From Sanguinoderma infundibulare (Eukaryota; Basidiomycota; Agaricomycetes; Polyporales; Polyporaceae): a stretch of 64,000 nucleotides of DNA. Location: assembly GCA_032821775.1 (NCBI GenBank), contig JAVLRN010000010.1:1426001-1490000 (forward strand), in the 5' to 3' direction. The translations under genes and the position numbers were made by a program. The notes beneath the pieces are model-generated. The model did not search any database, had not been told where the DNA came from, and saw only the letters and a program-made list of their open reading frames with translations. Of this stretch, positions 19,554-31,427 are shown in pieces; the first letter of the stretch is position 1, and every line of letters starts with the position of its first letter.

Positions 19554-22352
19554 TTACGACCCCGACGCAGCCTGCTCCGCCTGCCCCTCGGCCTCGGCCG
19601 CAATCATCCCCAGCTCGACCTTGATGCTGTCCCTCGACATCGACGGTTGACGCGCCGACGCCGACACCGTCCGAACCGGCGCCTGCCCAAAGCTCTTCAC
19701 CCGCAAGATCGTGCCCTGCTGCGTGCCCCGCTTGACGATCGATGCGCCATGCACGATCGGGACCTCTTCCATGCCCAAACCTGAGTCGAAGCTGTCCCTC
19801 GCGCTGATAGGCACGTCCGCGACCCGTGATGACGAGTGCGAGCGGGCGTGCGCGAGCGTCCGCGCGGGGACGTAGCCGCGTGGCGGAGACACGGGCGTGG
19901 GCAGCGAGCGCATCGCGACGTCCTCCTCGTCGACGACCTGCTCGATCTCGACGTGAGATAGTCGGGCGTCCGCGAGGCCCTCCGTGATCAGCGGGGCGGG
20001 TTTGGACTTCACGGACGAGGCGCGCGACGCCGCGACGGAAGGGTTGCGGGAGACGGTGGCGGATGGGACGGGCTCGTCGGAGTCGACGACGAACTCGGTG
20101 CGTGAGACTTCGCGCGAGAGCATCGAGCGCCGTGTGGCCTGGCTGAAGTGGCGCGGGGGGATGCCCGGGAACTGGACCGCGAGCGCGCGGACCTCGGACG
20201 CAGTCGTGCTCGCCGACGCGCCCTTATCTCGACGGCTGGAATTAGTGCTTGGGAAGCGCGACGGTGGCTTCGAGGAAGAGGACCTCTTAAAGACAGCACT
20301 GCTCGGGGAGCCGATGGCGTGGAAGGATGCCGCGGATGGTGGTCGCGAGGCGTTGTGCTCCGTGGACGCGGGGCTGAGTCGTTGGGTGAAGCTTGGGAAA
20401 CTGGTCACGCGCCCGGAGACACCGCTCCATGGGCGATCATAGCTCTCGAAGCTTGCTGCACGAGAGCGGCGGAAGAGGAGAGTGTCGGGTAGAGGAGGGG
20501 TGGCGGCATCTGGACTGGCGTACATGGGGTAAGGAGTGAACGATGCAGAAACGAGGCCAACAGGCATCTTGTCGGGCTCGAGGGTGTCTGGAAGTGAACG
20601 TGAACGGATTAGGGAGTCGCGGAAGCGGTTGTGAATAAGATCGAGGAAGTCCAGGTCTGAGAAGCGGCGGAGCTCAAGGATGGGGAGACGGTCCTTGCGG
20701 ATGTGGACGGTAACGCGCTCGTTGGGACGGGAAGGAAGACCGATGCGTGGAACAGGAGCAGGAAGGTCTGAAAGGTCGACGACCTCGGCGTATCCACCTA
20801 TCGCTTTTATGTGCGTCCAAGAGTTGCCAATGGGCGAGGCGAAAGAGGAATCGGAATCGCCGAGGTTCACGTTCTGGCGTCGAAGCGCTTGGCGCGGCCC
20901 GCGTTTGCTCAACTTTCGGGGAGAACGCGCTGTCAGTGTCGATCCCGGTGGCGCTTGTCCCGGTTTCGCTTTGACGTCGCGGCGCATCCACGAGGGGTCC
21001 CCGAGTTTGATCACAGACTGGCGCTTCTCTTCGAACGGGTTTTTCTCAAAGTCATGGCCCCCAACGTGGCGGAAGGTCGAGAGGCGCGGATTCTGGATCA
21101 TCGCGCGCAGCATCGACTTCCGCCGTTTCTGCGCCTCGCCAGGGCTATAGAGCTGGAAGTCCTCGACCGTATCAACGCCCTTGAGGATGCCGATGATGAG
21201 GCAAGCATGCGAGAGCAGGCGAAGGACCCGCCGCGTGAACGCAGTCCCAAACTCGCCCGGCGCGAACCCGACGACACTCTCGATCGCACCCAGCTTCGTG
21301 CCCGCAACGATCCAACCGAGGCCACGGAAGAGGTGAGCCTCCATTTCCTTCTCCTGCTGCGACATGTCGAGCGTTCGCTGGTGGGAGAGCGCCCGAACGA
21401 GGCGGTAGAAGGCGATAAAGAAGTTGGCTGCCTGAAACGAGATGAGGAGGACGAGTGTGATGCTGCTGAGGAAGATCTCCGCTGTGACGTTCGTGAACCC
21501 GACGCCGAGTACCACGGGAGCCCCGTTGCCGCCGAACTGACCTAAACGCGAGTTAAGACCGACATCTATCCTGGCAGTAGCGGGCCACACTCACGGTAGG
21601 TGATGCCGATGAAGGAACCCAGCTCGTTCAGCAAGAGGACCAAGGGAATGAAGGCCAGAAGCAAGTATTTCGAGATGCTTTGGAAACGGATGGGGAGGAT
21701 CGGGATGAGATCGTACGCCGTGAGCACGTAGAGGAAGAACATGTAGAGGAAGAGGGGGATGGTGGATGCGGCGCCTGTAGAGCGTTAGCTAGACACTGGG
21801 GAGAGTCAAAGCTACGAGTACTCACCGATGGTGATGTCCAGCGCCTTGAACGAGTCGAGTGAAGTCCCAATGCTCGGGAGGGTGTGCGTGAAGACGTCAA
21901 GCAAGGCGAGGACAAAGTAGATGAAGACCTCTGCAGCGATGAAGACGTGTTTCCTGTGGGATCCCAAGCTTCAGTATTCGCTGATCATGACGGCAGGATT
22001 TGAGGGCGGAACGGGTTGTGAATATGGGTTGTGCGCGCTCCGTCCACGCTGGAAGATTCCGTCCAATCCATCCCCAGACAATCCTGCGACCCCGCCTCCG
22101 TCCCCGTCACCACAACCTCTTCCCGCCCCTCATTTCGTTCACATCTTCCCACTTCCCCCGCCTTCATACGCATCCTCGCCGCAACTTTGAAATAGAATAA
22201 AACACTCACTTGTCTGAACCACGCTTTGCCCATAACAACACAATCGCAAAGACGATCTCGAGACCGGTGGGGATGAGAAGAATGCCAGCTTCGGTACGGG
22301 TGAGAGATTGACAGCGCAAGATAGGGGCGACGGATAGGCAGATTTCGCCCAT
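19554..22352 (-). CDS. Multipass (about seven-helix) membrane protein with long Ser-rich tail
   Basis: Four exons: 22210-22352, 21826-21953, 21595-21774 and 19554-21541; 812 aa, all junctions in phase. About seven hydrophobic helices occupy the first 280 residues: GILLIPTGLEIVFAIVLLW, HVFIAAEVFIYFVLALLDVF, STIPLFLYMFFLYVLTAYDL, KYLLLAFIPLVLLL, TAEIFLSSITLVLLISFQAA, then two weaker ones ending HACLIIGILKG. The remaining 500 residues are polar, Ser/Arg-rich and probably cytosolic and phosphorylated. Topology recalls a GPCR-like fungal membrane family, but no named domain is recognised. It faces the TCD gene across about 1.1 kb. Confidence 0.75.
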
Positions 22353-23433
22353 TTAACCAGTATATCTGTCGCGGGATGGGGTTTCCTAGAGGAGAGCGGG
22401 GGGCATTTCACAGAAAGTACCGGGGTCAAGAGGGAAGACAGGGTGGAACGGCGTCGGGCCACGAAGAAAGGAACGGAATGCAGACTGGCTGCGAGCAAGA
22501 GGACGACGCCTGCACCGCGAGAGAAGCGAACGATGGCCGTAGAGCGTGAAGGCTTTCGCCCTTGGGAGGGTGATAGTGTGTGGTGCGAAAGCCGGGCCAA
22601 TATCGGGCGGGCGGCGGGCCCACCTGATGGGGAACAGACGGTGGCACGACAACAGGAACAACTCCCAGGCTGTGCGACCGATGACGCCTGCGGCCTGGAT
22701 ACCTGGGTCGCCGTTGTCGTGGTAATGCGACTGGGAATTTACCGCCCTTGCCGTTTCCAGCACTCGAGCCTGGCATTCGCATTAGTTTCAGCGAGAAGTC
22801 TTGTTACCGTACTTGTGTATGCCAATGGGTGGAAGTGTTTCCTGCCGTGCGGTGGTCTCCATTGGTCTCAACTTTCAAGCGGGCACTACGTCAAACCCGG
22901 GCAGAGTGAAGGACAGATGGTGGATACCTGATACCGCCAAGCAGCAGCAAGCACCATTTGTCTCCGTCGCGCCGCGCCTGTATTTGCAGCGATAGCACGG
23001 AGGTTTATTGACGATATGTGCGTAGTCCTAGATCTCGGGAGTAAAATGGAGACGGATGGACTTCGTGAGACCTGGAGAGCTTCCGAAGCTTTTCATCATC
23101 CGACGACGCGATGAAGACAAGCTCGGGACGTGATGTTGAATCTTGCTCCATCAGATGCAGCTGGTGGAGTGCCGCACCCGACTTCGTGATTCCCCTGTCA
23201 GGCGTACGGCAGCTTCGGGGACTTCGGGGTTTCGACGCATGCAACTGAGACGAGAACATGAAGCAATGGCAGCTGCAGTAAGTGAAATGAAGGAGGATAC
23301 AAGACTCGAGGAATCATGGCTGGAAGGAAGTTGAGTTGGAAGTGCAGAAACAAAAAAAGCCTCAAGAATTAAAGTTACGTCATTTGGACAGGTGTTTTGG
23401 AGGGCATGGCGTGGATGCAACGTTTCTTTTGTC
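22353..23433. other. Divergent intergenic region
   Basis: 1.08 kb between the divergent starts of the seven-helix protein and TCD. Several open frames here show no family motifs; taken as promoter DNA. Confidence 0.45.
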
Positions 23434-25223
23434 ATGAACCTCGACCTCCACTCTCACCGTACCCAGCTCGTTCTCACTGCTCTCGGAGCCGCTGTAATCA
23501 CAGCGAGTGCCTTCTCAGGGTACCAACAATATGTCAAGCGGCAGAAACGCAGGAGTCTTGACGAGGACGTGCGGCGCTCACTGACGGTCGGCGCAAAAGG
23601 GAAACAAAAAGATCTTCTGCGCGAGGACGACCATCACACGGAGATCAACATTGGAGGTGCCAGCACCAAGTACGACCTGCCGTTAGAGTATGATGAAGAA
23701 CTGGTGCGCGAGCAGCTTGCCCGAAACTACGCGTTCTTCGGCGACGAAGGTATGGCGCGTATCCGGAAGAGCACTGTCGTTGTCGTAGGGTGCGGAGGAG
23801 TTGGAAGCTGGGCAGCTGTCATGTTGGCGCGATCGTACGTATTGTATTCATATTGTTTTGTCACCCACATACTGACCTGGACCCAGCGGTGTCAAGAAGA
23901 TCCGTCTGGTCGACTTCGATCAAGTCACCCTATCGTCATTGAACCGACACGCAACCGCGGTGCTCTCTGACGTGGGCACGCCCAAGGTCAAGTGCATCGA
24001 GCGCACTCTGAAGCAGATCTCACGCGTCATAGAGGTCGACGCGCGAATCGATATCTGGCGGAAAGAGTCAGGCGGGGACTTATTCCAGGGTGCGGACTGG
24101 GTCATAGGTGCGTGCTTTTTGCACTACTTCACGGCCGTCACCCGCTTAATTGTACCCTCAGATGCGATAGATAATATTACTACCAAAGTAGACTTGCTAA
24201 AATACTGCCACGACAATAACATCAAGGTATGTCTCTGCGCCACGCCTCAATACTTCCTTGAGTTCAACCTTACATTCCGTCCTAAGGTCTTCTCGTCCAT
24301 GGGCTCTGGCGCAAAATGCGATCCCACCCGCGTCCAGATTAGCGACATCTCATACACCATGTACGACCCTCTCGCGCGTTCCGTACGCCGCCGTCTCCGC
24401 CTCGAGGGTGTATCGTCCGGTATTCCCGTCGTATACTCGACGGAGGTTCCAGGAGAGGTCAAACTCCTCCCGCTCGCCGAGGAGGAGTTCCAGAAGGGCA
24501 ACGTGAAGGAACTCGGAGTCTTCGACGACTTCCGCGTGCGCATCCTCCCTGTCCTCGGTGCGTCTACGTGCTCATGTTCGCCGCACCCGTCTTTGCTCCC
24601 GTGTTGAACTTTACTCCCCGAAACAGGCCCTTTGCCAGCGATCTTTGGTCTGAACATTGCGACGTACATCCTCTGTGAGCTTGCCGGCAAACCCATCTCC
24701 AATCCCCTCCCCATCAAGGGCCGGAAGAAGTTCAACGAGCGCCTTTCGCGCGACCTCCAGAAACGCGAGGAAAAGTTTCTCAAACACCAGTTGAAGTATG
24801 TACCATATTCGCCTCTCGTCTCCGTCTCCCTCGTACCTGCTCCATTCCTGTCCCCACCTAAGATTTCCATCGCCACTTTTCGCGCGCCCGCACCGCCCGG
24901 CAGATGCTGACTCGTCCATCCTCCACAGCAAACTCCCGCTGGACGACGACGATATTGGCCTCGTCTTCGACGACATTCACCGCGGACGGTCCGTTCGCCC
25001 GCCATTCCCTGTCCCCGAGCGGCCCGCGCTCGTACGCTGGGACCCGGATGTGCCCCTGTCGCTCATGAACTGCGTCTCGTTCGAGTTCGCGGACGCGGAG
25101 AAGCATCTGAAGGAGGTGCTGCTCGAGAAGAACCGGCCTGAAGACGTGTGGGGCGCGGAGGTCGCAGCGGTAGTGGCGCGCAGAAAGGAGGAGGCACGCA
25201 AGGTCATGGAGTGGGTGATGTGA
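23434..25223 (+). CDS. TCD: tRNA threonylcarbamoyladenosine (t6A) dehydratase, mitochondrial
   Basis: Six exons: 23434-23834, 23887-24107, 24162-24226, 24287-24557, 24627-24795 and 24929-25223; 473 aa. A short N-terminal helix (LVLTALGAAVITASAFSGY) followed by KRQKRR fits anchoring in the mitochondrial outer membrane, as known for yeast Tcd1/Tcd2. The ThiF/MoeB/E1-like ATP-binding fold shows VVVVGCGGVGSWAAVMLARSG, RLVDFDQVTLSSLNRH and WVIDAIDNITTKVDLL. The enzyme uses ATP to cyclise t6A at position 37 of ANN-decoding tRNAs to ct6A. Further family sequence includes SSMGSGAKCDPTRV and GVSSGIPVVYSTEVPGEVKL. The C-terminal extension is acidic then basic, as in fungal members. Confidence 0.9.
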
Positions 25224-25689
25224 ATGTGAATTTGATTTGGCTTTCGGAAATGGGATGATGTCTGCCAGTGATTGGGACGTCGACGTCCAGAATGATTGCC
25301 ATCGCTGGACGCCATCGACGCCGGCATCATGCATGGTCATGAATGCATCTTACGATTGGGAAAATGCCAAGGAGATGATGTGCAGTCGGGCAGGTGATGT
25401 GGTGCACAGTTACCCCGCGCACGAGTCGACGCTGCCGGGAGGACTTTTTTGGTCCGTTATTCATTACAACCATTCGTCTCACATTCGAAACTCTCTGAGC
25501 CTGGCTGAACATTGCAGAGGACTAGCGTATTCACGCCTCAACCCACGTGCGTCGAATGGGGTTAACATCTAACGCGATTGTGTTTCAGAAGGGTTCCCAT
25601 ACGATATGATAGCGCTCAAAATCCTTCATGACGACAGTCGCGTTTGTGCTGCAACTACGCACTTCCGTTTGACCGCGTTGCCAATAGCG
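25224..25689. other. Convergent 3' intergenic region
   Basis: 466 bp between the TCD stop and the stop of membrane-protein paralog B. Nothing recognised. Confidence 0.45.
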
Positions 25690-27078
25690 CTATACAGCGT
25701 CGCCATAACCGGGCAGCATCGCCGAGCCCGTTTCGGCCCCACAGTAATCCCAGTCTCCCTCAGGCACGCCCGGGTCGTGCAGCGGACCGCCGGCGAGACG
25801 CAAGCCGCCGTCCATGGCCTTTCGAGGACGGCTTTGAGTACCTATGGCGCCAGGGACCCGTCTGTCGAATCGTTGACGCGATGGCGGATCGGCGAACGGG
25901 TCTTGCGCGCTCGTCGAGGGAAGCGGGCGGGAGTCTGTCCTCCGCAAGTGATGGTGCGAGCTCCACGACGAGGCGCGCGAGTGCGGTCCTTGGGCTCGAC
26001 CGTCTCTGTACCTTCTGCCGTGCAACATGAAGGCGGAAGGAGGGCTGCGCGGAGTCTCCAGTGAGCTATGGGCCGGAGAAAAGGGCCGGGTGGGATACGA
26101 GGGCGGGTCCGGGTAAGAGCGACGGGTACGGTAGGATGGTGGGATGGTGGACGGCGATAGGGACAGGGTATCTTCGTGGTCCGTGGGGGTAGGGGTGTCG
26201 CGCGGAGGGCCTGAGTCGGACGGTCGGTTCATGGCGGGGTTGGTGTCACTGGGCATGGTAAGTTATACGGTTTGCGTCGATCGTTCATTTGTGGAAGAAC
26301 GAAAACTTACGTTCCCACAGAAGCGGATTTTATCTCAGTAGAAGGCGCGGCGTGCTGAATTGCGGTATCGCGATCAATCGTACGGGCCATCGAAGGGTAC
26401 ATGATCTCGGGGGATGCGGGGAGGTTGCCCCTCACGATCGGGGGGTATAGTGAGTTCCCATTAGCGGTTCGTGAGTGTTTCCCATCTGCAGCTTGTAAAC
26501 CGGTGGGGAAGGAAGTCAGCTGGATGGCCGGTTCTTCTGTGGGAGAATGAAACAGTGGAAGGTAATTTTTTTCGCGTGGTTTGAAAGGGTATGTGGAAGG
26601 AGAGACGGGCTGCGCAAATGCCAGCAACCTAGATGATATCGGTGGTCTTGGCTGTTGTGCACGAAGAATTCTACTTTGACTGGACACGTTTGTCTAATAC
26701 CTTGTGACCTTCAGCGGCGTTTGTCCGGATATAACTGATATTGCGTACCATATGAGGCCGGGATTCAACCCTAACATCCGTCCGGCCACGCCTCCTCTGA
26801 TCTGTCGGCTAGAATCATCCCGTGACGCCGTTTCCATTATTTATCAGCTCATCCGTAGACGAGGAGGGGTGATAAGAGATTCTGCACACCATGGAAGGCC
26901 TGGGGTTAAGGCGGACACCCCGAGGACCGCTGTAAATCTTCGAGACCCATGCCACGGCGATGAAAGCAAGCCAGATGCCCACTGTGAATACGAAGTGGTC
27001 AGAAACTATCTCCTAGACAGGGTAGGATGTCGCACCAATAACAACGTAAAGAATTACTAGCACGACATTGGATCCCAT
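25690..27078 (-). CDS. Small membrane protein with Pro-rich tail, paralog B
   Basis: Four exons: 27036-27078, 26890-26981, 26311-26693 and 25690-26248; 358 aa with all phases consistent. The protein begins MGSNVVLVILYVVIVGIWLA, one long membrane helix crossing the first intron, then KIYSGPRGVR (basic, cytosolic side). The tail contains SRILRAQQPRPPISS, TIPPSYRTRRSYPDPPSYP and MDGGLRLAGGPLHDPGVPEGDW. These match paralog A at 15.7-17.0 kb (RVLRSDERTSGPP, IPPSYRTHRSYPNLPSYP, DGGVRLAGGPLDNPG). There is almost no extracellular part. Function unknown. The first intron donor (GTGCGA) is weak, so exon 1 is the least certain part. Confidence 0.65.
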
Positions 27079-28442
27079 TGAGGGTTGGACAATAGCCCGA
27101 GGGAACAGTGTTGCTAGGGACGGAGCGTGATACAGTCCTTGAATGCGTCAGGCTGAAGATGCTCTGCATTTATAAATATTCAGACCGCGTTAATCATCAG
27201 TGATCACGCCAACGATGGAGGCTGTGAGCTTCGAAGATTGGAGTACCTGGCCGGAATATGAAGATACGATCCCATTTGACATTGAAAACCAGGCATCGTG
27301 TCGGCTGACAGTTCTATCCTTGTGAGATCTATGGGGATGCTTAGAACGCAGCTGGGTGAATGGCAGAGAGAGTGCCATACCCACAGCCTGAGGGACAGCC
27401 GTTGCTCCTATCATTATCATTATCAGACCGTCAAATCCAAGCACTGAATGATGTAGACAGCACACGTACAACAGCAACGAAGCCGTGTTGACTCCACCGC
27501 ATGGATCGCGGAACAGATGAGCCAGAGACGGACGTCAGTCAAGACAGAGACTGAGTCCCCGCAGAAGCCTTCCGGATGGCAGCCGCGCGTTGGTCTCAGT
27601 ACAGGGTTAAGATACATCCCAAATCGAAGTTCAAGTAGACATCCAGTATTGTCGGTCGTCATGACTGCCATGCGGCAGATGTAGATGCGGCGTGGCATGT
27701 AAGTATAACGGGTAAGCCATCTGAAGATTCTGAACGTTCGAGTGAAGCTCACGGTCAAAGACAGGGTAAAGTAGATGACTCCGTGGACATAGTATACTTG
27801 AGACGCTTCTGTGGAGGAGACACATAGGGTTGCTCCTAGCGCTTCAGGCATCCCCCACCGTCGGAGGAGAAACCATGTCCTAGAGAACATATGGCACACC
27901 GGAGTATCTTAGCCGCAACGTAAGTGTCCCTACTGGGTGCAAGAAAGACTCGGAGGACACACGTACCTGCAGCCTGCAGCCAGTTAGTATACTTATCCTT
28001 GCTTGCTGGACCCATTGAAAGAACCTTGGCGACCGCTGGCGGCTTTCATGCCATTATGCCGAGCATCCCTGGGAACTACTTTTTGCAGCTCGGTACACAC
28101 CCCGACTCTCTCCGTGCACCCCTGTTTTGATGGTGCATGCTGCTCCACGGACCTATACAAATTGAACCTCTTGATACCTACTCCGCTTATGATATCAATC
28201 AGTCGTTCCGTAGTACGACATGCCCGACCAACTCGGTCATCGACAATGACTGCAGAAAACCATCCATCGAATAAATAATCATGGTGGTGTAAGGTATCAA
28301 TGGTGCGAGGCGTAACAAAGAATCATCAGATTATGACCAAGCCGAGCCGATCTTGCCACGCCCCAGCCAGAAGATAGGCGAAACGAGCGGGGACTGGTGA
28401 GCGAGGAGGCTCTGCCAGCGCGACGTGAAGGGCGTCATCACC
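27079..28442. other. Gene-poor, possible decayed multipass protein
   Basis: On the minus strand between about 27900 and 27190, hydrophobic stretches occur (YYVHGVIYFTLSLTVSF; DGLIMIMIGATAVPQAVGMA) in changing frames with stops. They might be remains of a multipass membrane gene of the kind common in mushrooms, but no family can be assigned. Confidence 0.3.
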
Positions 28443-29427
28443 TCACGGGCAGAAGGTGACGGTGTAGTCGGCAGCGAGGCTGGAGTCGCAGGTCCAGAGG
28501 GCGGTGCCGGAGGACTCGTCGTACGCGTACGCGTACGAGTTCGGGCAGTTGCCCTCTGCAATCGCAAGTTCACCGTCAGCAACCGGTAAGCGTAACCCCT
28601 GACATTAACAGAGACGAGAGCACGAGAGAGACGCACTGAAGAAGGAGTAGTCCTGGACGCCGGACGACGGGCAGGTCGCGGCGGTGTTGTGCGTGCCCGT
28701 GCAGCAGTTCGGGCTGTTCGTCTGGTCGCCGAGGCCGGCGAGGCACGCGGACTTGCAGCCGACGACGTTCCCGGACGAATCCTTCGGGCCCACGAGCTCA
28801 GATGGGCAGCTCGGGTTGAGGTCGACCGGGCAGTCCGCGACGGAGCAGCCCTTGTTGTTGTCGACGCGCATGGGGATGTTGAAGCCGTCAACCAGTGAAA
28901 CTGCGATCGCGCTTGGTAAGTGCTACTGCCGGCCAACCTGAAGCTCAAAGTCAGAAGAGGCAAGAAGCACGCACCATCGTACCAGTCCTGGTTGCCGGAA
29001 CCCTGAAAGGTGAACTCTGCGACGGTCGCGGGAGGAACGCCGGTGCCGGTGTGCGCGTCGCATTCGAGACCGCCGTTGCAGCCGCCGTCGAGGCAGGAGT
29101 TCGGGCCTGGGTTGGTAGAGAAATCGCAGTTGCGACGTCCCCAGATGCGACCCGCCTGCCAGTTGTCGGGGACGGTAAATGATACGGTCTGGCCCGAGGC
29201 CTGCTCCCACCCGGTGGGCTGGTTGGGGACGGCGGTACCGACGTTCAGGTCAGTGAAGAGCTGGGGAAGATTTGTGAGCGATTGAGACTGGAAGCAGCTT
29301 AATTAAACAGAGTCGGACTTACACCAGGCCAGACAGTGTAGGAGCACTTGTTGACGACCGTGAAGGTACGAGCAGTGGCGGCGGTGGCGAACGCAAGGGT
29401 GGCAGTGGCGGCAACGAAGCTCTTCAT
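28443..29427 (-). CDS. Thaumatin-like protein, secreted
   Basis: Four exons: 29323-29427, 28975-29260, 28637-28900 and 28443-28555; 255 aa. The signal peptide is MKSFVAATATLAFATAATA, followed by RTFTVVNKCSYTVWPG, the usual thaumatin-family opening. Conserved stretches include GWEQASGQTVSFTVPDNWQA, GRIWGRRNCDF, VAEFTFQGSGNQDWYDVSLVDGFNIPM and the C-terminal WTCDSSLAADYTVTFCP. Many cysteines sit at family positions (CDFST, CLDGGC, CSVADC, CPSE, CCTG, CPSSG), consistent with the disulfide-rich fold. Fungal members are secreted and some hydrolyse or bind beta-glucans in wall remodelling; activity here is inferred only. All exon phases fit. Confidence 0.92.
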
Positions 29428-31427
29428 AATGGTTACGGGCTGATGCGTACTGAAAGTCGAGTGACTGGAAGCGGTAGAAAATGTGAAGCGAAACGAAAGT
29501 GGAATGAGGATGCCAGCCCCAAACCGCTCCCCTTTTAAGCACCCTAGGAGGACGCGCGCCCGACAGCAGGTCGGCCACAATTCCAATTCTGTAGGAAGCG
29601 AGCGAAGCGAGAGGAGATCAACACACGCGTGCGTCCGTAGTCAACGTTTGAGGGGGATGTGCTTGGTCGCAGCACGTCGTCGGCAGGGAAGAAGGACGGG
29701 CTAGTCACCTGGATCGTGTGGATTCCAAATACGGCTGGTCGAGCCGCCGCAGAGGGCTGCGTCATGATCACAATGGACCCCTCACAGTCCAGTGGTCAGA
29801 TGGCAGCTCCGGATTTATATTTTGGACTACACACCGCCATGTGGGAGCATATCTGAGCACATGGGCAGTATGACATTGATCTCGTGCTGTGGAGCGTCGA
29901 ACACACCGTGCAGATGAATGCGATCAGTAAATGCGCTAAAGGACTTCGGCCGCTTATCCTCGGACACGAAGCAACACTCGAAAGTCAGTGGGCATGGACG
30001 TCAGGTAAGTACATGATAATATGTGCACTGAGAGTCATTGCGACAATGGAGACCACCGCTAGGTTGGAAGCGAGAAACGCATATGGATTGCGCCTCCCTG
30101 CCATAAGCTGCCACAGCTAGCGGATGATCGGATCTTTGGAAGGACACACAGCGAGGCGTGATCGGGTAAGTGCTATTTGTCCAGCCCCAGATCTATCATC
30201 AATCCAGACAGCCGTGGCTAACTGACAAGCTCAAAGCTGTGCCACACACTAGACAGCAAGGCATCAACGCCCAGAGGGCCAGGGTAGCCCCGACTGCTTA
30301 GAACTGCTCTCTGGAGTGTCCACCATGACGGTCGGCATGGCAAGCATGCTTTCAGGATGCGAAGCGTGGGGTAAGGCATCTTGTATTCCAGCTACCGTCA
30401 ATGCCCGATGAGCCTTTCACAACCCAAGACGTAACACACCGCAGTGGCCAAGAGGTATAGGTTTCATACAGTAAGTGCTTACTATTGCAAAGCTCCACCT
30501 ATGCGAGGACCGAACAACCGGCAGCCGCTCCCAAGCACTGTTACATGCGACATGACTACTGCGGTCTTGTTCCCGGTACATGGTGACGGTGAGCTCCACG
30601 TGCATACGGCCACTGGAGCACGCAGTGAATATGGATGCATAGCTAGGAAGTATAGCAACTCGTTATGAGCATGGCTGAACATGGACACGCGAGGAGGTGG
30701 AGCAGAGTTCGTCGACAAAAGTTCTCACCTTGTTGGAAGCTTGGAGGTCTCCTTCCCGGTCCCACTTGCGAATAGTCCCCCGTTCCGCAAATCCTGTGGT
30801 ACCCGATCGACGGACGATTGTTGGAAACAGAGATGGCTTCCGAGGGTCTAGGTGGATGGAAGCGGCGTTGGGGAGGACGACGGGCAGGGCGCATCACTGC
30901 AAAGTGATCCGATGGGATGATCAGCTTTGCGGTGTCGGGGTAGCGTGACCCTTTGCATAGTTCAAAACTCGGGGTGCAACGCACGCCTTGTCAGGGTTAA
31001 TCTATCAGGGTCTACGTTAGCATGACGATGAGGTACTTACTCAACAACTTGGAACCCATGCCACGCAACCTTTTACATATCCGACGTCCGAATCGTCCAA
31101 GCGGTCAACCGGGGAGAGGATTGGCATCTCTTGTACTTTCAAAAGGTATTGGCTACGTCGGAAGAGGATATTCTGATAAAGAAAGGGCTGATGTTCTCGA
31201 GAGTAAAGACTAAAGCTGAGACGAGTCGGAGAGAGGGTAGTAACGGAGAACGGATGAAATTGACATTGAACCGACTACGCTGCGTCGGAAACTGCCGGTG
31301 CAGCAAGCGCTGGCCACCGAGGACAGTGATTGGTCCGGCAACATGACGAGCCGAGCCGGTGGTGGGAGTGCGGGGTCGATACAGCGTTGTGCATCTTGAG
31401 GACCGTCCACCTCAGTCCTGGCAAACA
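29428..31427. other. Gene-poor 2 kb, possible decayed membrane gene
   Basis: No intact gene. On the minus strand near 30100-30010 a hydrophobic stretch (AFLASNLAVVSIVAMTLSAH) stands alone, and nearby blocks do not keep one frame. It may be a decayed multipass membrane gene. The left end holds the thaumatin promoter. Confidence 0.3.

Noticed and set aside
20148..21545. Plus-strand open frames opposite the seven-helix protein tail
   Set aside because: Arg/Glu-rich antisense reading of a Ser/Arg-rich coding exon; no motif or splice support.
22443..22931. Plus-strand open frame in the divergent promoter region
   Set aside because: No family motifs, unusual composition and position within a promoter between two well-supported genes.
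27190..27900. Multipass receptor gene on the minus strand
   Set aside because: Hydrophobic stretches change frame and contain stops; splice sites do not rescue them.
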